Shown here piece after piece: positions 11,039 to 23,469 of a stretch of 64,000 nt of DNA; the first letter of the stretch is position 1, and each line of letters begins with the position of its first letter. The notes below the pieces were generated by a model. It ran no database searches and was not told the origin of the DNA. It worked only from the letters and a program-made list of their open reading frames with translations. This DNA is from Heterocephalus glaber (lineage: Eukaryota; Chordata; Mammalia; Rodentia; Bathyergidae). The translations under genes were made by a program, and so were the position numbers. The stretch is from positions 4,222,670 to 4,286,669 of the forward strand of contig NW_004624805.1 in NCBI RefSeq assembly GCF_000247695.1, read 5' to 3'.

Positions 11039-12990
11039 CTCAGAGGAAAGTAACCTTCAAATGGAATTCTAGGATTGGACTGCTCATATATTTAAAACAT
11101 ACCTAGATAAATTCCCGTCCCAAAGAGAAGCAAATGTACACAGTTACTCAAATTATCACAGTACTGACACTGGAAAAATGCAGATGGAAGGCAAGGCATC
11201 AGAAGATCAAACTGACTGGCTCTGCTGATCGTGGAGACGCCAGGTCTGTGACATGGAATGACTTTCTTGACACATTCAGAGAAGGACAAAATTCTCAACT
11301 CAGTTGAGAATACCCAACTCAAATTGAAAATACCCAAACTGGAACATGGATATAAAACCAGAAATCCTCAGTGGAAGCTTTTAGGGAGTTCCTTATCCCC
11401 TATAAGCAGCCATGACTAAGGATCAAACCCAGAAACTGGTTAAAAAGGTGACAGACATGCGGAGCTCATTACACTTTTCGACCCCACCATGTCTCATGCT
11501 TTCCATTAGTTGCAAAAGGCGAGACCCTGCCTAATATGTGGGTAGCTGCCAAGTCACTTAGGAGCCCACCCATGCCCCTCGCTGTATGCAGGCCCATAAT
11601 GAGTTTATACATCAGGACAGCCCAGACAGACAAAGACAAGTCTTGATACAGGAGGAAAGAACCATGGACAAAAAGACTTGCAGGTGGCAGAGCACTTGTC
11701 TAAGTGCACCAGGCCCTGGGTTTGATTCCATAGCACCACAAAAACAAAACAAAACAAATGTAACACCTCACAGGAAAATCAGCAGGACTCCGAAAAGCAT
11801 GTGTCGGGGATGGACGGGGAAGGATGGAATATACAACCTGATGAGACAGACTTTAAAGACACAGGTGGACTCACTCGAGATTCCAGACTTAAGGTGCAGG
11901 CTTGAGCACCAGGGAGTGGCAAGGTGGGCTACGCCGGCTGATGGAAGCCTGCACTCGACAGGGTCTGGTAGTTCATGAGGACTTTTCCAGCATTCCAAAG
12001 AGGAAGCTGAAGGCTTAGGAACCTGGCAACATTGGAGGGGATCTATTGTGATCAAATGCTCCGCCACGCCTTAATCAGGCTCCCCAGGAGGGTTGGAGGG
12101 TGCTTCCTTCAAAAGCCATAAGGATTCCCTTAGTGAGATGTTCAGAGGCATCCTGGAACATCTCTTGTCGGCTGTTTGCTGAGGGCAGGAAATAGCAGTG
12201 GGGAGACTGCAATAGAATCAGGCTCCCTGATTTTAATGGGGAAAATGGGATCCCAGAGTCACCAGGGCGAGGAGTCCCAAAGGCACCGTGGACACAATTA
12301 CCCAAGGAGCTGTGGGACCGGACCAGAGCTGGAGCACTGTGGCCTTCAGAGACCTGTGGCACTGAGGTCCCCAGAGCTGCAGTAGATATGCAGACCACTA
12401 ACACGCTTCCTGAGATACGTAAGCAGGATAATTTTGGGTTTGGTGGGCAAAATCAGTGGGAAATCAGAACTGCCTCCACATTCAAACCCCAAACCCCAGA
12501 AGTCCCAAATCCCTTGCCTGAGTGGGGAGGATAGAGTCTGCCCAGCACTCTGCAATGACATCACAGGTATGCACTGTGACTCTCAGGTCATCTAGCAGAA
12601 AGGGGAAGGGAAAGGTCCAGACTTTCCAGGGACTGACAGATACTGTTCCCGAACTGCTGCTGACACAGGAGTCTCAAATTGCCGCCACAGACCACACATC
12701 AGAGCGAGCTCATGGAGACCTGGTGACAAGGAGAATATTGGCCCCAAGTCTTTCCTACAGTGGAGTTCAATCAAAACTGAGATCTGTACTGTTGTTACTT
12801 TCCCAGTCCCCAAGTAACACATTGCTAACCAGCAGAATAATACTGACTAGCAGACTCTCATACAGAATGGCAGGATGACCAAGTGGGAGCTGCCCCCTTC
12901 CAAGTAAAACAGCTCCTCCACCACCACCAAGAAAGTCCAAAGAACCATCACAACCCTGCAGAATTACAGAGGTTAGTGCAGCCCCTGAAT
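11039..12990 (+). mobile_element. Possible decayed ERVL-type internal region
   Basis: Sequence downstream of the primer-binding site. I cannot recognise gag or pol motifs, and all frames are short, so assignment rests on position only and the right limit is a guess. It contains an old SINE at 11675-11758. It could equally be ordinary intergenic sequence beyond a short remnant. Confidence 0.3.
11675..11758 (+). mobile_element. Diverged tRNA-derived SINE fragment
   Basis: Right part of an ID-type SINE: 'ggccctgggtttgattcca', 'agcacca', then (CAAAA)n tail. The left part is poorly matched. Confidence 0.6.
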
Positions 12991-13081
12991 GCTTAAAGCC
13001 TGAAGGAATGGTGACTCCTGCCATATTAACATGTGATTTCTAAGTATGGCTGGTGCAGAAGCTAGACGGATCATAAGGAAT

Positions 13082-13401
13082 GACTAGATCAGCAGTCCCC
13101 AACCTTTTGGGCACCAGAAGCCAGTTTCATAGGAGACAAATTTTCCACAGAATCCTTCAAAGGAGATCACAACCTAGGGCCCTTGCATGCATTGCTTACA
13201 GCAGGGTTCATGCTCGAATGAGAATCTAATGCTGTGCTGGTCTGACAGGAGTGGAGCTCAGGCAGTGATGCCAGCCATGGGGAGGAGCAGCTATAAACAC
13301 AGAGGGAGCTTTGCTCACTTCCTGCCATGCGACCAGGTCCCCGACAAATCACAGACTGATACAAGTCCATGACCCAGGGGTTGGGGGCTTCTGCTCTAGA
13401 T
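13082..13401 (+). mobile_element. Non-autonomous hAT-type DNA transposon remnant
   Basis: The left terminus cagcagtccccaacc (13090) and right terminus ggttgggggcttctg (to 13393) form imperfect inverted repeats. Flanking 8-mers gactagat and ctctagat are a near target-site duplication, and 8 bp is typical of hAT. The interior resembles a well-known mammalian hAT family ('ggcaccag..ccagtttcat', 'gaggagcagctataaacac'). FordPrefect is my best recollection of the name, not verified. Confidence 0.7.
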
Positions 13402-14340
13402 TATAGAGAATTCAGGCACACACTAATGTCAAGTGCAATTGCAGTTTGAGGTATCTTCACTAGATATTCTTGGTATCTAGAAAACACTTTTTTAAATCCT
13501 TTGACATCTAGCATACAGCTATCATCCTAGAAAAATTTTTCCAATTCTAAGTAGTAAAGTTAGTTGCCTTCAAGTGGCTGAGACAACAGCACATGTCCAC
13601 CTGAAGCTTTCCATCAAAACTGTATCAATTTTCTTGCTCTGTCATAATACAGACCACAAGGACTTGATCATGTGACATCTTACAGAGCATCACTGTATTT
13701 CACTGGTGAAAATGTGCTACCTGGGACTGGCAAGCATTTTATCTGCCTTACTAAGACACTTGCCCTTTAAGGGGTGAAAGAGTAACCCCATGAACATCTG
13801 GGATTATTTCCTACTGTGAAGTTTCTAGGGACCTATGGTCAAAAGATGTCAGGAAAGAGTGACAGACTGCTACATCTTGCATTTCCTACTACAAAGAAGG
13901 AGAAACAATTCTGATGGACCCGTGCATTTTAAAGATAACATATACTACACTTGGGTGTGCTGCTCTGATGCCCCATGATGCTGCCAGATTTCAGAGGCAC
14001 CAGGTCAAGAAACTGCTTGTAGTGCAAGCTGCTATGCCCCATGACTGAGGAGACCCAATGTCAGGGGCAATGTTGCTGTAGTTGATATGAAATGCCTCCC
14101 AGAGCTTGTTTAGCTGTAAACGACTCTAATGGGATTACATGGAAACCTAGAGGTATGCAGGTAAAGCCTTTCTGCTTACAGCCATTCTCCACTGGGAAGG
14201 TAGCTCTGTGCTCACTACTAGGCTCTGGCAGACACTGAACTCCTGGTCATAAGACACCAAGTACCTATGGGTGCAGAAGCATCATATGTAGATGTAGCTC
14301 ATCTACAAAGCTAAGCCAAAGCAAACTGCAAAAATTGGTA
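13402..14340. other. Intergenic, no gene recognised
   Basis: No long frames and no repeat landmarks that I can name. Confidence 0.55.
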
Positions 14341-14342
14341 AT

Positions 14343-14650
14343 TGGTTAATTTTACACATCGGCTTGGCTGGGCCAATCTGACCTAGAGAGTTGGTCAAAT
14401 ATTACTGTCAATGTTTCTGTGCAGGTGTGTTTTAGATAAGAAATACATGTACACTGGTAGGTGCTGAGTACCCTTCAAACTGTGGGTGGGCCTCATTGGG
14501 TCATCTGAAGACGTGAACAGAACAAAAAGTTGACTTTCCTCAAGCAACAGGGAATCTGCCAGCCATCTGCCTTTAGATCCAAACTATAATTTTTCTCCTG
14601 AGTCTCAGCCTGCCAACCCATCCCATCAGATTTTGGACTTACCCAGCCTC
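14343..14650 (+). mobile_element. Old LTR-like remnant
   Basis: Resembles a common mammalian LTR pattern: 'ggttaattttacacatcggc', 'gggtgggcctcattgggtca', 'gaacagaacaaaaag' and 'tctgcctttagatc'. Family not assigned. Confidence 0.4.
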
Positions 14651-17437
14651 CACAAGCACGTGAGCCTGAACACTGGCGCAGGTTCTGGGGAACCCTAAAA
14701 TGCAGATACACAACACAAGCTCTTGGAACCTGCTCTCGCTGCTTTGCTGCCTCTCGGCAACACACATGGAGATTCCTCTATGACTGAGTAAGTAGGAGAG
14801 AGGAAACCAGGCCTAAGGACATACAACGTCAGCCAGAGTGGGTGGCAGTGTCGTCACACCCCAGTCAGAGGTCGCGGAAGACAGCATGAACTCCTCCAGG
14901 GTGCAGCACTGGCATGGTACCTGTGAGTTTCACTGCAATGGAAGGAGGGAGCTTCTGGAAGATGGATCTACACAGGTTCATAAGCAGAGACTAATGGGAT
15001 GGCCAACTAGCCAGGGACCTAAAAAACAAGACCAGAAGAAGGTGGCAAGGAGCACTGGGCAGGGCTGTGCAGAGAGCTGTGTAGGCACCAATCCTGAAGG
15101 ATCTTCAACCTACCTGGTGCCCGCCAGAGGACATGCCCAACCTCACCCACTGGGACGAAGGCTATTGTAGTCTCAACAACACGCAACCCACAGGAGAGGG
15201 CAGTGCTGAGCTCCCTGATCTGAAGGGCCAGCCACCTGGTGGCAGTGGGTGGCACTGTATCCCTTCCACCCTGGAGCAGTGACTTGTGGCTCCCTGTATG
15301 AATAGATATAATTTCCACACGTGTTTGCTTCCTAGCACTCTGCCAGCAGCACCTTTGCTTATCCATCACTCCAGGCCACACTGCGAACAGGAAGTGCACT
15401 CTAAGGCAAAGACCATGCAGCAGAGTTCATTCTAATTCAATTAAATTCAGGTGGCCCTTCTCAGGTCTTGCCATCCAGAAGCAATGGTTTTGGTGCCTGG
15501 TAGAAGACAACATTCCGCACAGCTAGGATGCCATCCTGTGGGAGGTGGCACACACCTCAGACCAGCAGCCAATACAGAGCCTGCCTCACCTACCCAGATG
15601 CCCAAAACTGGTAATGGAGGTTAGGAGTGGGCGCCGCTTCTCCTTGCTTCATCCTCCTAAGGGATGTTCGCTTCTGATTCCTGCAACCTTGTGCTCAGTG
15701 ATCTGGAGGTCTCGGTGCCAAGGGAAGAACAAGGGAATGCAGCCACTGCGTTCACATCAAAATGCAAGCGAGGGCTGCCTTCTGACCACCTCAGCCTGGT
15801 GACTGAGTGGCAGGAGAGGTGTTTGGTCTGCCTGTCAGGGAGAAGCTGGGTTGCCACTACACGACAAGGACAGAGAGCACCATGTGCAGAATCCACGATT
15901 TCAGAGGGCACTCAGGATTCTCTTACCTCATCTACTGTCAGCGAAAGATCGTGCTACGACCAATAAAGACAGGATGCTGACTACAAACAAAGGAGGGGAA
16001 AGAACCCTGATTCATTCCTCCTAAGGGAATGTCAAAGAGGTGCCAAAAGCAGCAAGTACTATTAGCTTGAGCTTCATAAGCAGGTATGAAAAGTGGATAC
16101 CACAGCGGCTTTTGTGTTATTTGGTTGTTTCCTCATTTTTATCCCCAAGCCTTGTCTGAAGAACACTGTGGCTAACGTGTAGGTTTCAGGTGGGATCTGC
16201 CATCATTCAGTACCTGACAGGACTTTATGCGTCCCTGTGCTGGGCATCGGATTCTTCATCCAGACAGTGGCGAGGGCAGTAGCTGCCATCATTGCTGAGA
16301 GGTCGCTTTCGTCCACTCTGTGTCCATGTCTTGGAGACGGCCTCCAGACTAACCAAGGGACTCCTCTCCCATTAGCAGCCACCAGGGTCTGGCCAGCGAG
16401 CAGCACTGACAGGAGTGGGGGACAGGAGGCCGAGGAGGTCAGCGCACTCTCCTCCACAGTCTGCCCAAGGCTGTGGGCCCCCGCAGCTGCCTCCCTAGAC
16501 CCAAGTGTGCAGCCTCCAACAGTGCTCATTCCCTGCGTTCCGGTACCCACTTCCTCCCCTTGCTCCTTCTTGTGGCTTCAGGGGGCCCTGGCTGCTTACA
16601 GCAGAGCAATTCCCATGGCGCTTGCTTTCCCTAAACCCTGCCTGCGATCTCATGATGGTCGCTTTATTAAACTCTTCTCCATTGCTGCATTTGAATGGCC
16701 TGTTCTAAGCTTCTCTGCAGAATGGATCTTTTTTCTCAGATAGGTGTTCTCAGGGGCCTGACTGTCCCTGAGTCTGCGGCTCACGTACTTGTGCACTGCA
16801 TAAAGGCCTTCAGGCCCGCACACATTCAGACACCGTTTCACCAGTCTTTTTAACAGAGACCCTGAAGTTGTTCAACGAGGCCTTCCCTGCCTCAACTGGC
16901 TCGAACGCCAGCACACTTGCTTGAGGGTCTGCTGCACTTGGTCTGAGTCACTAAAACCTTGTAGGAAATGTCCCAGATGGCGAGCAACCCGGAGAGCTGC
17001 AAACGCAGCACGTATGCGGGAAGATGCTCTGATCCTTCAGTACAGCTGAGCGGGGCCTGGAGCTGCCGCACAGCCTTCCCCCGGCTCCTGAGAGCAGCCA
17101 GGGGCAGCAGTAGTGGCACAGCCTGGGTCCTGCAACAGCAGCACAGAGCAGCACCCGCACCTGCTCCTCTGCCCCCGACACCTGGCCATGGACCTCACAG
17201 CCGGTGCTCAGTCTGCAGCTGCTACCGCAGTCCAGAGGCCACAAGCTCCAGGAAGACTTTGTGTTCCATGCACCCACAGCCGGAAAGGAGGCCACAGGGG
17301 CAGTGGGCACTCTCAGTGGGCATGCGCTTTCTCTCTATATGCACTGGACATTTCTGTCGTGATTTTGGATGGTTCGCCCTTGGTGGTGTCCAGGAAGGAT
17401 AGCTGATGAAGCACGCTGTAACAATGCATGTTGATTC
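14650..17437. other. Intergenic, moderately GC-rich, no gene recognised
   Basis: Several frames of 100-170 codons overlap on opposite strands (for example around 16237-16743 and 16968-17402). None is recognised and none is bounded by clear splice sites with a conserved product. Treated as chance frames in GC-rich DNA. Confidence 0.5.
15229..15247 (+). promoter_or_regulatory. Candidate CTCF site
   Basis: cagccacctggtggcagtg fits 18 of 19 positions of the CTCF consensus YDRCCASYAGRKGGCRSYV. The single deviation is T for A in the middle. The best match noticed in the window. Confidence 0.45.
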
Positions 17438-17450
17438 TGAAACTTGGAAC

Positions 17451-17536
17451 CTCTTCTTTTTTTGGTACCAGGGATCGAACTCAGGACCTTGCACTTGCCA
17501 GGCTGGCACAATGCCACTGAGCTACATCCCCGGGCC
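17451..17536 (-). mobile_element. ID-type SINE, antisense
   Basis: Read as T-rich start, 'ggtaccagggatcgaactca', 'actgagctacatccccgggcc'. Flanked by tgaaacttggaac (17438-17450) and tgaaacttagaac (17538-17550), a 13-bp duplication with one mismatch. Confidence 0.93.
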
Positions 17537-18322
17537 CTGAAACTTAGAACTCCTGTATTCCAAAGTAACTGATGCAAAAATAATTAGTTAGGATTTGAAA
17601 TTCTATTCACATCATCATACACACACAAATCATCGTTACATTGCAGAAAGAGCTATTTTCTTAAATATAAATATACAGTAAACATATTTGCTAAATATAT
17701 TTGAGTATGTTACACACATTATACGTGTTGCATACAGTAACTATCTGTATATAGATCCACAAATTAAACATTTGCATTTGCATAGTTTTTGTAAATATTG
17801 CCTTACAAGTTCTCACCTGCCACTGGAAAAATATGGCCTCCATTTATTCCCATTCACCATATTACAAACAAGATCACTTTCTCCAGTCGCTGCTCTGGCA
17901 TCAGCACACTTCTGTCCCAGACCTGTGACATCGGCCACACCCACTGCACAGTAGTACAAGTCACAACTACAGACTAAACAGTGAACTGAGCACCTGAAAT
18001 TAAAGATTTCCCTAACACAGCTACAACTTCCAATAATCATTTCCCTCACAGTAGCCCAAAGCATTCTCCAAAGGGCTACCACAGTAAAACATATGCACAC
18101 ACAAATTATGTGTTCAGATTACCCTGAATGAAGAGCTGGCTGATTCTGAACAGAGGAGCAGAATAACCAGTAGATGGCTCAGGTAACAGGCTAACTCGAA
18201 CCTGGTATGTCCTGGCGGACTATGTTACTTAGCCATAGTCAAAACAGTTAGGGCTAGGGCTGAAATGTCTCAGTTCTCAGGCCTCAGATCCTTCTAAGCC
18301 TGCTTAAAAAATGGAGGGGAGA

Positions 18323-18407
18323 GGGCCGGGGATTTAGCTCAGTGGTTTCACCGCCTGCTGCGCAAGCGCAAGGACCTGAGTTCAATCCCCAATACCAAAA
18401 GAAAAAA
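18323..18407 (+). mobile_element. ID-type SINE
   Basis: gggccggggatttagctcag start, 'ttcaatccccaatacca' end and A tail. Duplication aaaaatggagggga at 18306-18320 and about 18408-18421 is essentially exact, so this copy is recent. Confidence 0.95.
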
Positions 18408-18484
18408 AAAAAATGGAGGGGAAAGGGTAATAAAGGATAATAGAATTGAATGACAGTGGGAATGAACCAGATGCAAAATAACAG

Positions 18485-18675
18485 TTGAGCATAACTATAA
18501 TCGCAGCATTTTGGGAGACAGGTAGGAGGACTGCAATTTCAAGCACAGCCTGGGTAACTTAGCAACTTAGTGAGACCCTGTCTCAAAATAAAAAATATTT
18601 TTTAAAAGGGCTGGGAATGTAACTCATTGCAAAGGCCCTGAGTTGAAGCCCCAGTTTAATAATAGTAAAATAATA
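18485..18675 (+). mobile_element. B1-ID dimeric SINE
   Basis: B1 left part ('gcagcattttgggagaca', 'gtgagaccctgtctcaaaat') followed by an ID-like right part ('gggctgggaatgtaactcat', 'ccctgagttgaagcccca'). B1-ID dimers are characteristic of squirrel-related rodents and some relatives. It runs into an AAT repeat tail. Confidence 0.8.
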
Positions 18676-18694
18676 ATAATAATGTTATTGAAAT

Positions 18695-18767
18695 TTTTTT
18701 CAGTACCAGGACCGAAAGTCAAAGTCAGGACCTTGCAGTTGCCAGGCAGGCACTAAATCCCTGGCCC
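18695..18767 (-). mobile_element. ID-type SINE, antisense, internally shortened
   Basis: 'cagtaccaggaccgaaagtc', 'ggaccttgcagttgccag', 'aaatccctggccc'. Flanks ttattgaaattt and ttattgaattt support an insertion. The middle of the element ('accactgagct') is partly deleted. Confidence 0.85.
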
Positions 18768-18979
18768 TATTATTGAATTTTTATAAATAAATACAGGCAA
18801 AATTAATTCATAGTAAAATAATGGTTAGCCCAGATGGGGTAGGACAAAGATAGCAAAGCAACACAAAAGGGGCTTCTGAGTTGTTGATAATGTGACATTG
18901 CTTAATCCGACAGCTGGTTTACACTAGCATTTTCTGCTCAGAAAAACTTACCATGTTTATTATGCTCCAGGAAGAAAGG

Positions 18980-19362
18980 GGTTTTTTTTCCTTAGATTCT
19001 TTTATTGGTACATGTTAGGTATACAATACATTTACTTTTATCATTGGGTGCTTGTACCTGTACATGATGGATCTTGGTTATTTTTTCCCCATTTCCTGCC
19101 CTCCCTTCCCCCCCTCCACCCTTCCCTATTTACAAACACTTTGTTTCCATTTTTTCCTTTTCTCATAATTTTTCCTTTCCCTTCTTTCCTTTCCCCTTCC
19201 TCTCCCACTTTTCCTACCCCTTTGGACCTTTTCTTCCTATTTCAAATTATCATTTATTCATTTTAATCATTTTAATCCTTATTTACACTTTCTCACACCT
19301 GAGAAACTATTCGGTATTTACACGTGTGTCCTATTTATTTCACTTAAGAGGATGGCCTCATC
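18980..19362 (-). mobile_element. L1 3' end (5'-truncated), antisense
   Basis: Reverse-complement copy of the L1 3'UTR family at 10391-10687 and 30458-31200: T run, 'ttttattggtacat', a long C/T-rich tract (19090-19225), and 'cctatttatttcacttaag'. Flanks aggaagaaagg (18969-18979) and aggagaaag (19363-19371) look like an imperfect target-site duplication. Confidence 0.85.
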
Positions 19363-19371
19363 AGGAGAAAG

Positions 19372-20200
19372 TTTTAAGTGAAATGGCAGAGATCATAGTA
19401 ACCCAAAGAGACTTGGAAATCAGGCACAGTTATAGAAAAAGGAAAATAAAAACAAAACTCCAGGGATTCTAGCGAACCATGAGCTGGGAACGCAGTAACG
19501 AGTTATTAAATAAAGCAGGTGTGCCTGATGACCGCCATGACAAAGCAGACTCGTGTGCCTGAAGGCGACTCTTCTATACACATTCACAGTGTAGTGATCG
19601 GAGTCCTGATTAGGAGAAAGGATCATTTTGATTCACACCCTTTACAGGATGCTGAAAACCAGAAGGGACTCAGGGAAGAGCAGGAGAGATGTTTAAAGAC
19701 CTGGGAATAAGCCTTCAAAAGATATTACAAGTAACACTTTAAAAAAATACTGATCGTCTTTCTGAGACACGGTAAGGTGACTCCTACTTTTCCCTCTAAT
19801 TCTTTGCTTCCTTTTCCTCAGCTTTCTTGGTGAGTGGACTTCGGAACAGTCAAATAAATCTGTTGATAATTTACTGAACAGATGTGTCAGTGTCATTCTA
19901 CAGGAAAAAAAAGATATTCAGTCATGAAAAGCCACTGTTTAAAGTAATCAGAGTTGTCTAGCTGCAAGAAGACTTGATTGGTCTGAAAAACAGCAGAAGA
20001 GTTTTCAGAAAGGAGTTTATTAGTCATTCTTCACCTTAGCCAAAATGATGTAAATGATCTTATAAGAGATTTCAGCCAAACACCTGGAAGATCAGGGAAA
20101 CTAGCAAATCACTGGTCCGCGGCACTCAGGGGTAATGAGGTGATTTTGACTAGGTGAGGTTCTCTCTCAAACCTAATTCTTTTCATCTCCCAAGTAATGA
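19372..20200. other. Intergenic, no gene recognised
   Basis: AT-rich sequence with no named repeat and no coding exon. Confidence 0.5.
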
Positions 20201-20239
20201 GTTCGATTTTGTGTGAGAACAATGGCTCGTGTTTGTAAA

Positions 20240-21345
20240 GCCCAGCTTTCTCCTCCCTTCCGGGCCCTTTTCTGCTCTCTTGCCTCTGCCCGGAGCCCAG
20301 CTTTGAACCTGGCTGCCAGAGAAGATCTGAGGCTCCGGAGCCCAGGCGGCCACGGGTCTGACCTCAGCCCTCCACCCTGGGGAGGGGCTGCCAGCCGGGC
20401 GGGCAAAGCCGGAGCAGCCGGTCACAGTCACCATGGCGACCTTGCAGCAGCAGCTGCTGTCCCTGTCTCTGTGTCTGATGGGCGGTGGCCGCCCCAGCTG
20501 AGGCCAGCAGCCTGGGGAGGCCATGGCCACTTGCTTCCCAGAGCCCGGGCCAGCCTGGGGCCTCCTGGCACCCACATGCCCCTCTCCAGCGCCCCGCCCT
20601 GGGAAAGTCTCACGGGCCTGGAAAAAGCCACAGCTGGAGACCTTCTCCAAATGCAAAACAAATTACGTGGGATCACAGGCTTAGCTCGAGTGTCCCTCCT
20701 GCTCTACCTGCTAGTCCATCTAGTTTGTAGCTCTGCTGGTGGAGGGTGGAGACCTTCTGGACCCCCAGACCTGAACCTGAAGTGGCCTCTTTCTGCCCTT
20801 TGTCCTGACAGCCGGGCACCCTCTCCTCCCGTCCCCGCACACCCAGCCCCTCCGCCACAAGCTGCAAGGCCAGCACCCCTACCTGGCACCTGGCGCCTGG
20901 CACACAGAGTCCACCAGGGCCAGAGCCCAGGGAGCCCAACAGCTGGCAGGCCCTGCTCTAGGCTTCCTCTGGGAGGAGGCAGGCGGGCTGGGGTGGGCCT
21001 CAGACGCCGAGTCTCCAGCAGGACATCTGCTTCCCTGGCTGCGAGATCTGAAGGGCGGATGCAGGAGGCCAGCGGCGGAGGCCAAGGCCTGTCCCATTCA
21101 GCTCCGTCTCTCTCCCCCCGCCATCAGCTGGCGTCGTCTCAGGAAAGAGAAGGCTCACAGCAAAGTGGCGCCGAAAAACAAAGCCGTCTGCTGGCGGCCT
21201 TCCCAGCCTGTGCGAGCCTGCTGGGGCGCAGCCCCCCGACATGCTGCCCTCACCCCAGGCGGCCCTGGGCCCCGACACTGCCTTGCTTCTCTGGCCTGTC
21301 TGACACCTGTGTGGCGTCAGGGGACTGATGGGCTGAGGCACTGCA
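20240..21345. other. GC-rich block with a long chance reading frame
   Basis: High G+C with moderate CpG. A 371-codon frame on the plus strand (20213-21328) and frames of 113-157 codons on the minus strand overlap it. The predicted product is Pro/Ala/Ser/Arg-rich, low in complexity and without a recognisable domain. Long frames are expected where GC suppresses stop codons. An X-box-like site lies at 20427-20440. It could be an exon or promoter of an unknown transcript, but the sequence does not show it. Confidence 0.4.
20427..20440 (+). promoter_or_regulatory. RFX X-box-like site
   Basis: gtcaccatggcgac fits the X-box pattern GTNRCCNNRGYAAC with one mismatch. A similar site lies in the CpG island at 28916-28929. 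Confidence 0.35.
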
Positions 21346-21591
21346 GGCCAAGTGCCACCTGGGGAAAGGAAGGGACAGATGAGCCTGCGGACCCAGACCG
21401 GCCTTCTCCAGAAATCACAGGTCTGAAGCTGCCAGGGGGCTCCTGACCCCCAACCCTGTCAGCTTTCCTCTCCTCTTGGCAGGTGCTCTGGACACCAGAG
21501 ATTCACTTCCTGTGAGCTGGGGCATTGTTTTTTCAGTGACAGTGACATCGAGGATCTAAAGTCATCTCTATGAGCTGGGTTAGAAGTAAGA

Positions 21592-21800
21592 AGCTGGGCA
21601 CGGTGGGACATGCATGCAATCCCAGCATTCTGGGAGGCTGAAGCACAAGGATCCAAAATTCAAGAACAACCTGAGCAACTTAACAACTTACTAAGACTTT
21701 TTCTCAAAACTTAAAAAGAAAAAAGGTTTCTAAAGGAAGTCTGGAGATTTAGGTCAGCACAAAGGACCTGAGTTTAACTCCCAGAGCTACAAGAAAGACA
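21592..21800 (+). mobile_element. B1-ID dimeric SINE
   Basis: 'gctgggcacggtgggacatg', 'cccagcattctgggaggctg' (B1 left part), then a degenerate ID-like right part with 'cctgagtttaactcccagag'. It is followed by a gacaga-type simple repeat to about 21845. Confidence 0.8.
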
Positions 21801-21845
21801 GAGACAGACAGACAGAGGGACAGGAAGAGAGGGGAGAGGAAGAGG

Positions 21846-22984
21846 AAATATCATCATTGCTTCATCAGCACAAACACTTAAAAATAAACAAGCAGGCGGT
21901 TCTGGCCTTGGCCTGGCCAGAGAGGAAGAGTTTAAAAACTGAAGGAGAGGCGCAAACTTTCATGTTGCTCTCAGAGCCCCTGGGCCTTTCTTTCCCCGAG
22001 GTGGCTGCTAACTGAGGGTGTGAAAGTGGCGACCCCGGGGCTGGGGGGCTTGGGGGCTGGGGGCAGGCGGCATGGTGAGGGTCCCCCAGGGGATGTGATC
22101 CCTGGTACCTGGCGGGCCCTATGTCACCAGAAGCACTGCCTTGCTGGCCCCACAGTCCATGGAGGCTCCCTTAGGATGTCCCAAGTCAGAGTACAGCAGC
22201 AGAGGGCCAAGGGGGTCACTGACCACCACAGCCCCTGGCTCTGAACGGCCCCCTGCCGGGAACATGGTGCTGGCCCTTGGTGTGTGTGGCCACCACCACT
22301 CACTTCCGGGCTCTGGTTTCTCCACAGTCAGCCAGAACCTTCCTTCCTTCCTTCCTTCCCAGGCTCCTGGTGCTCACAGAAGGGGACTGGAGCGTGGCTC
22401 ATGGTTGGACACAGCACCGGCTCCCCCAGGGCAGGGCCCATCCGCAAGCCAAGGGGAGGTTTCAGAAAGACCAAGCCTGCTGACACCAGGACCCTGGACT
22501 TCCAGCTTCCAGAAATGGAAACAATGAATGCCTGCTGATTAAGCGCCTAACTCTGGCGCTCAAGCAGATGATGCAGCCCCTCCTTGCCTTTCTTCTCTTC
22601 CTCTTGACCTACAGGGTGTCAGTTGTCCACACTGCTGCTCCTCTGGCTGGGACCAGGGAAGTGCCTAGAAGTAAATTCTCCGAGCCTGACCCAGACAGGT
22701 ATGAGCTGAGGACACTTCCAGTTGCAGATGCCCCTACAGAGGTGATTTCCAACATGCCACTAAGACATTCAGGAGCGCATACTTCCTGTCACCACCAACC
22801 TACACAGTAAGCAATGACCTTCTCCCGTCTGTCCCAAATACGTGTCCTCATATAGCTGTCAGTATTTCCTGGGATGACTGATAAAAACCCTGCCTCCTGA
22901 GCTCACCTGCAGAGATTCTAAATCAACAGCAAGAGGTAGGTCTGAGAGTCTGTACTTTCAGCATCCAGGGACCTGAGCACAACC
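21846..22984. other. Intergenic, no gene recognised
   Basis: Moderately GC-rich. Contains a (TTCC)n tract at 22339-22360. Short overlapping frames only. Confidence 0.5.
22339..22360 (+). repeat. (TTCC)n microsatellite
   Basis: About five ttcc units. Confidence 0.8.
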
Positions 22985-23359
22985 TGTGTTAGTCAGCTTT
23001 CCATCACTGTGACAAAATCCCTGAAACAATCACCTTAAAAGGAGGAAAGGTTCAGTGTGGGTCATGGTTTCAGAGGTTTCAGTCCATGGTCACTTGGCCC
23101 TGTTGTTTTAGGGCTGGAGTGAGGCAGAGCATCATGGTGAGTGGCACGTGGTGGGGTACAGCTGCTCACCTCATGGTGGCTGGGAAGCAGTGAGGGGAGG
23201 GGTGGGGCCCCAATGTCCCTTCATGATCACATTTCAGTGGCATCCTTCCACTAGGTCCCACCTCCTATGGGTTCTACCACCTCCCAGTAGCTCCATAAGC
23301 TGGGCCCAAACTTCCAACACTGGAGCCTTCAGGGGACATTTAAGATCCAAATCATAACA
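22985..23359 (-). mobile_element. MaLR solo LTR, antisense
   Basis: Full-length antisense copy: starts tgtgttagtcagctttccat, passes 'tcatggtttcagaggtttca', 'ctcacctcatggtggctggg', 'tcccacctcctatgg', and ends 'ccaaatcataaca'. The reverse complement runs TG...CA with a polyadenylation signal region, as in MST-like MaLR LTRs. Confidence 0.85.
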
Positions 23360-23469
23360 GCCAGGCTTAGGAGTCACTGACTAGTTTGCCATGGTGTGAG
23401 GCTGTCCCTGCATTTCATAGGTCTTACATGTGGGGTGACAACGACAGGATATTAGCAGAGACTTAAGGG

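Noticed and set aside
16237..16743. 168-codon plus-strand frame
   Set aside because: An opposing 115-codon frame overlaps it, there are no splice signals or recognisable motifs, and the region is moderately GC-rich.
20213..21328. 371-codon plus-strand reading frame
   Set aside because: It lies in GC-rich DNA with equally open frames on the other strand, and encodes a Pro/Ala/Ser/Arg-rich product with no domain. Best explained as chance.
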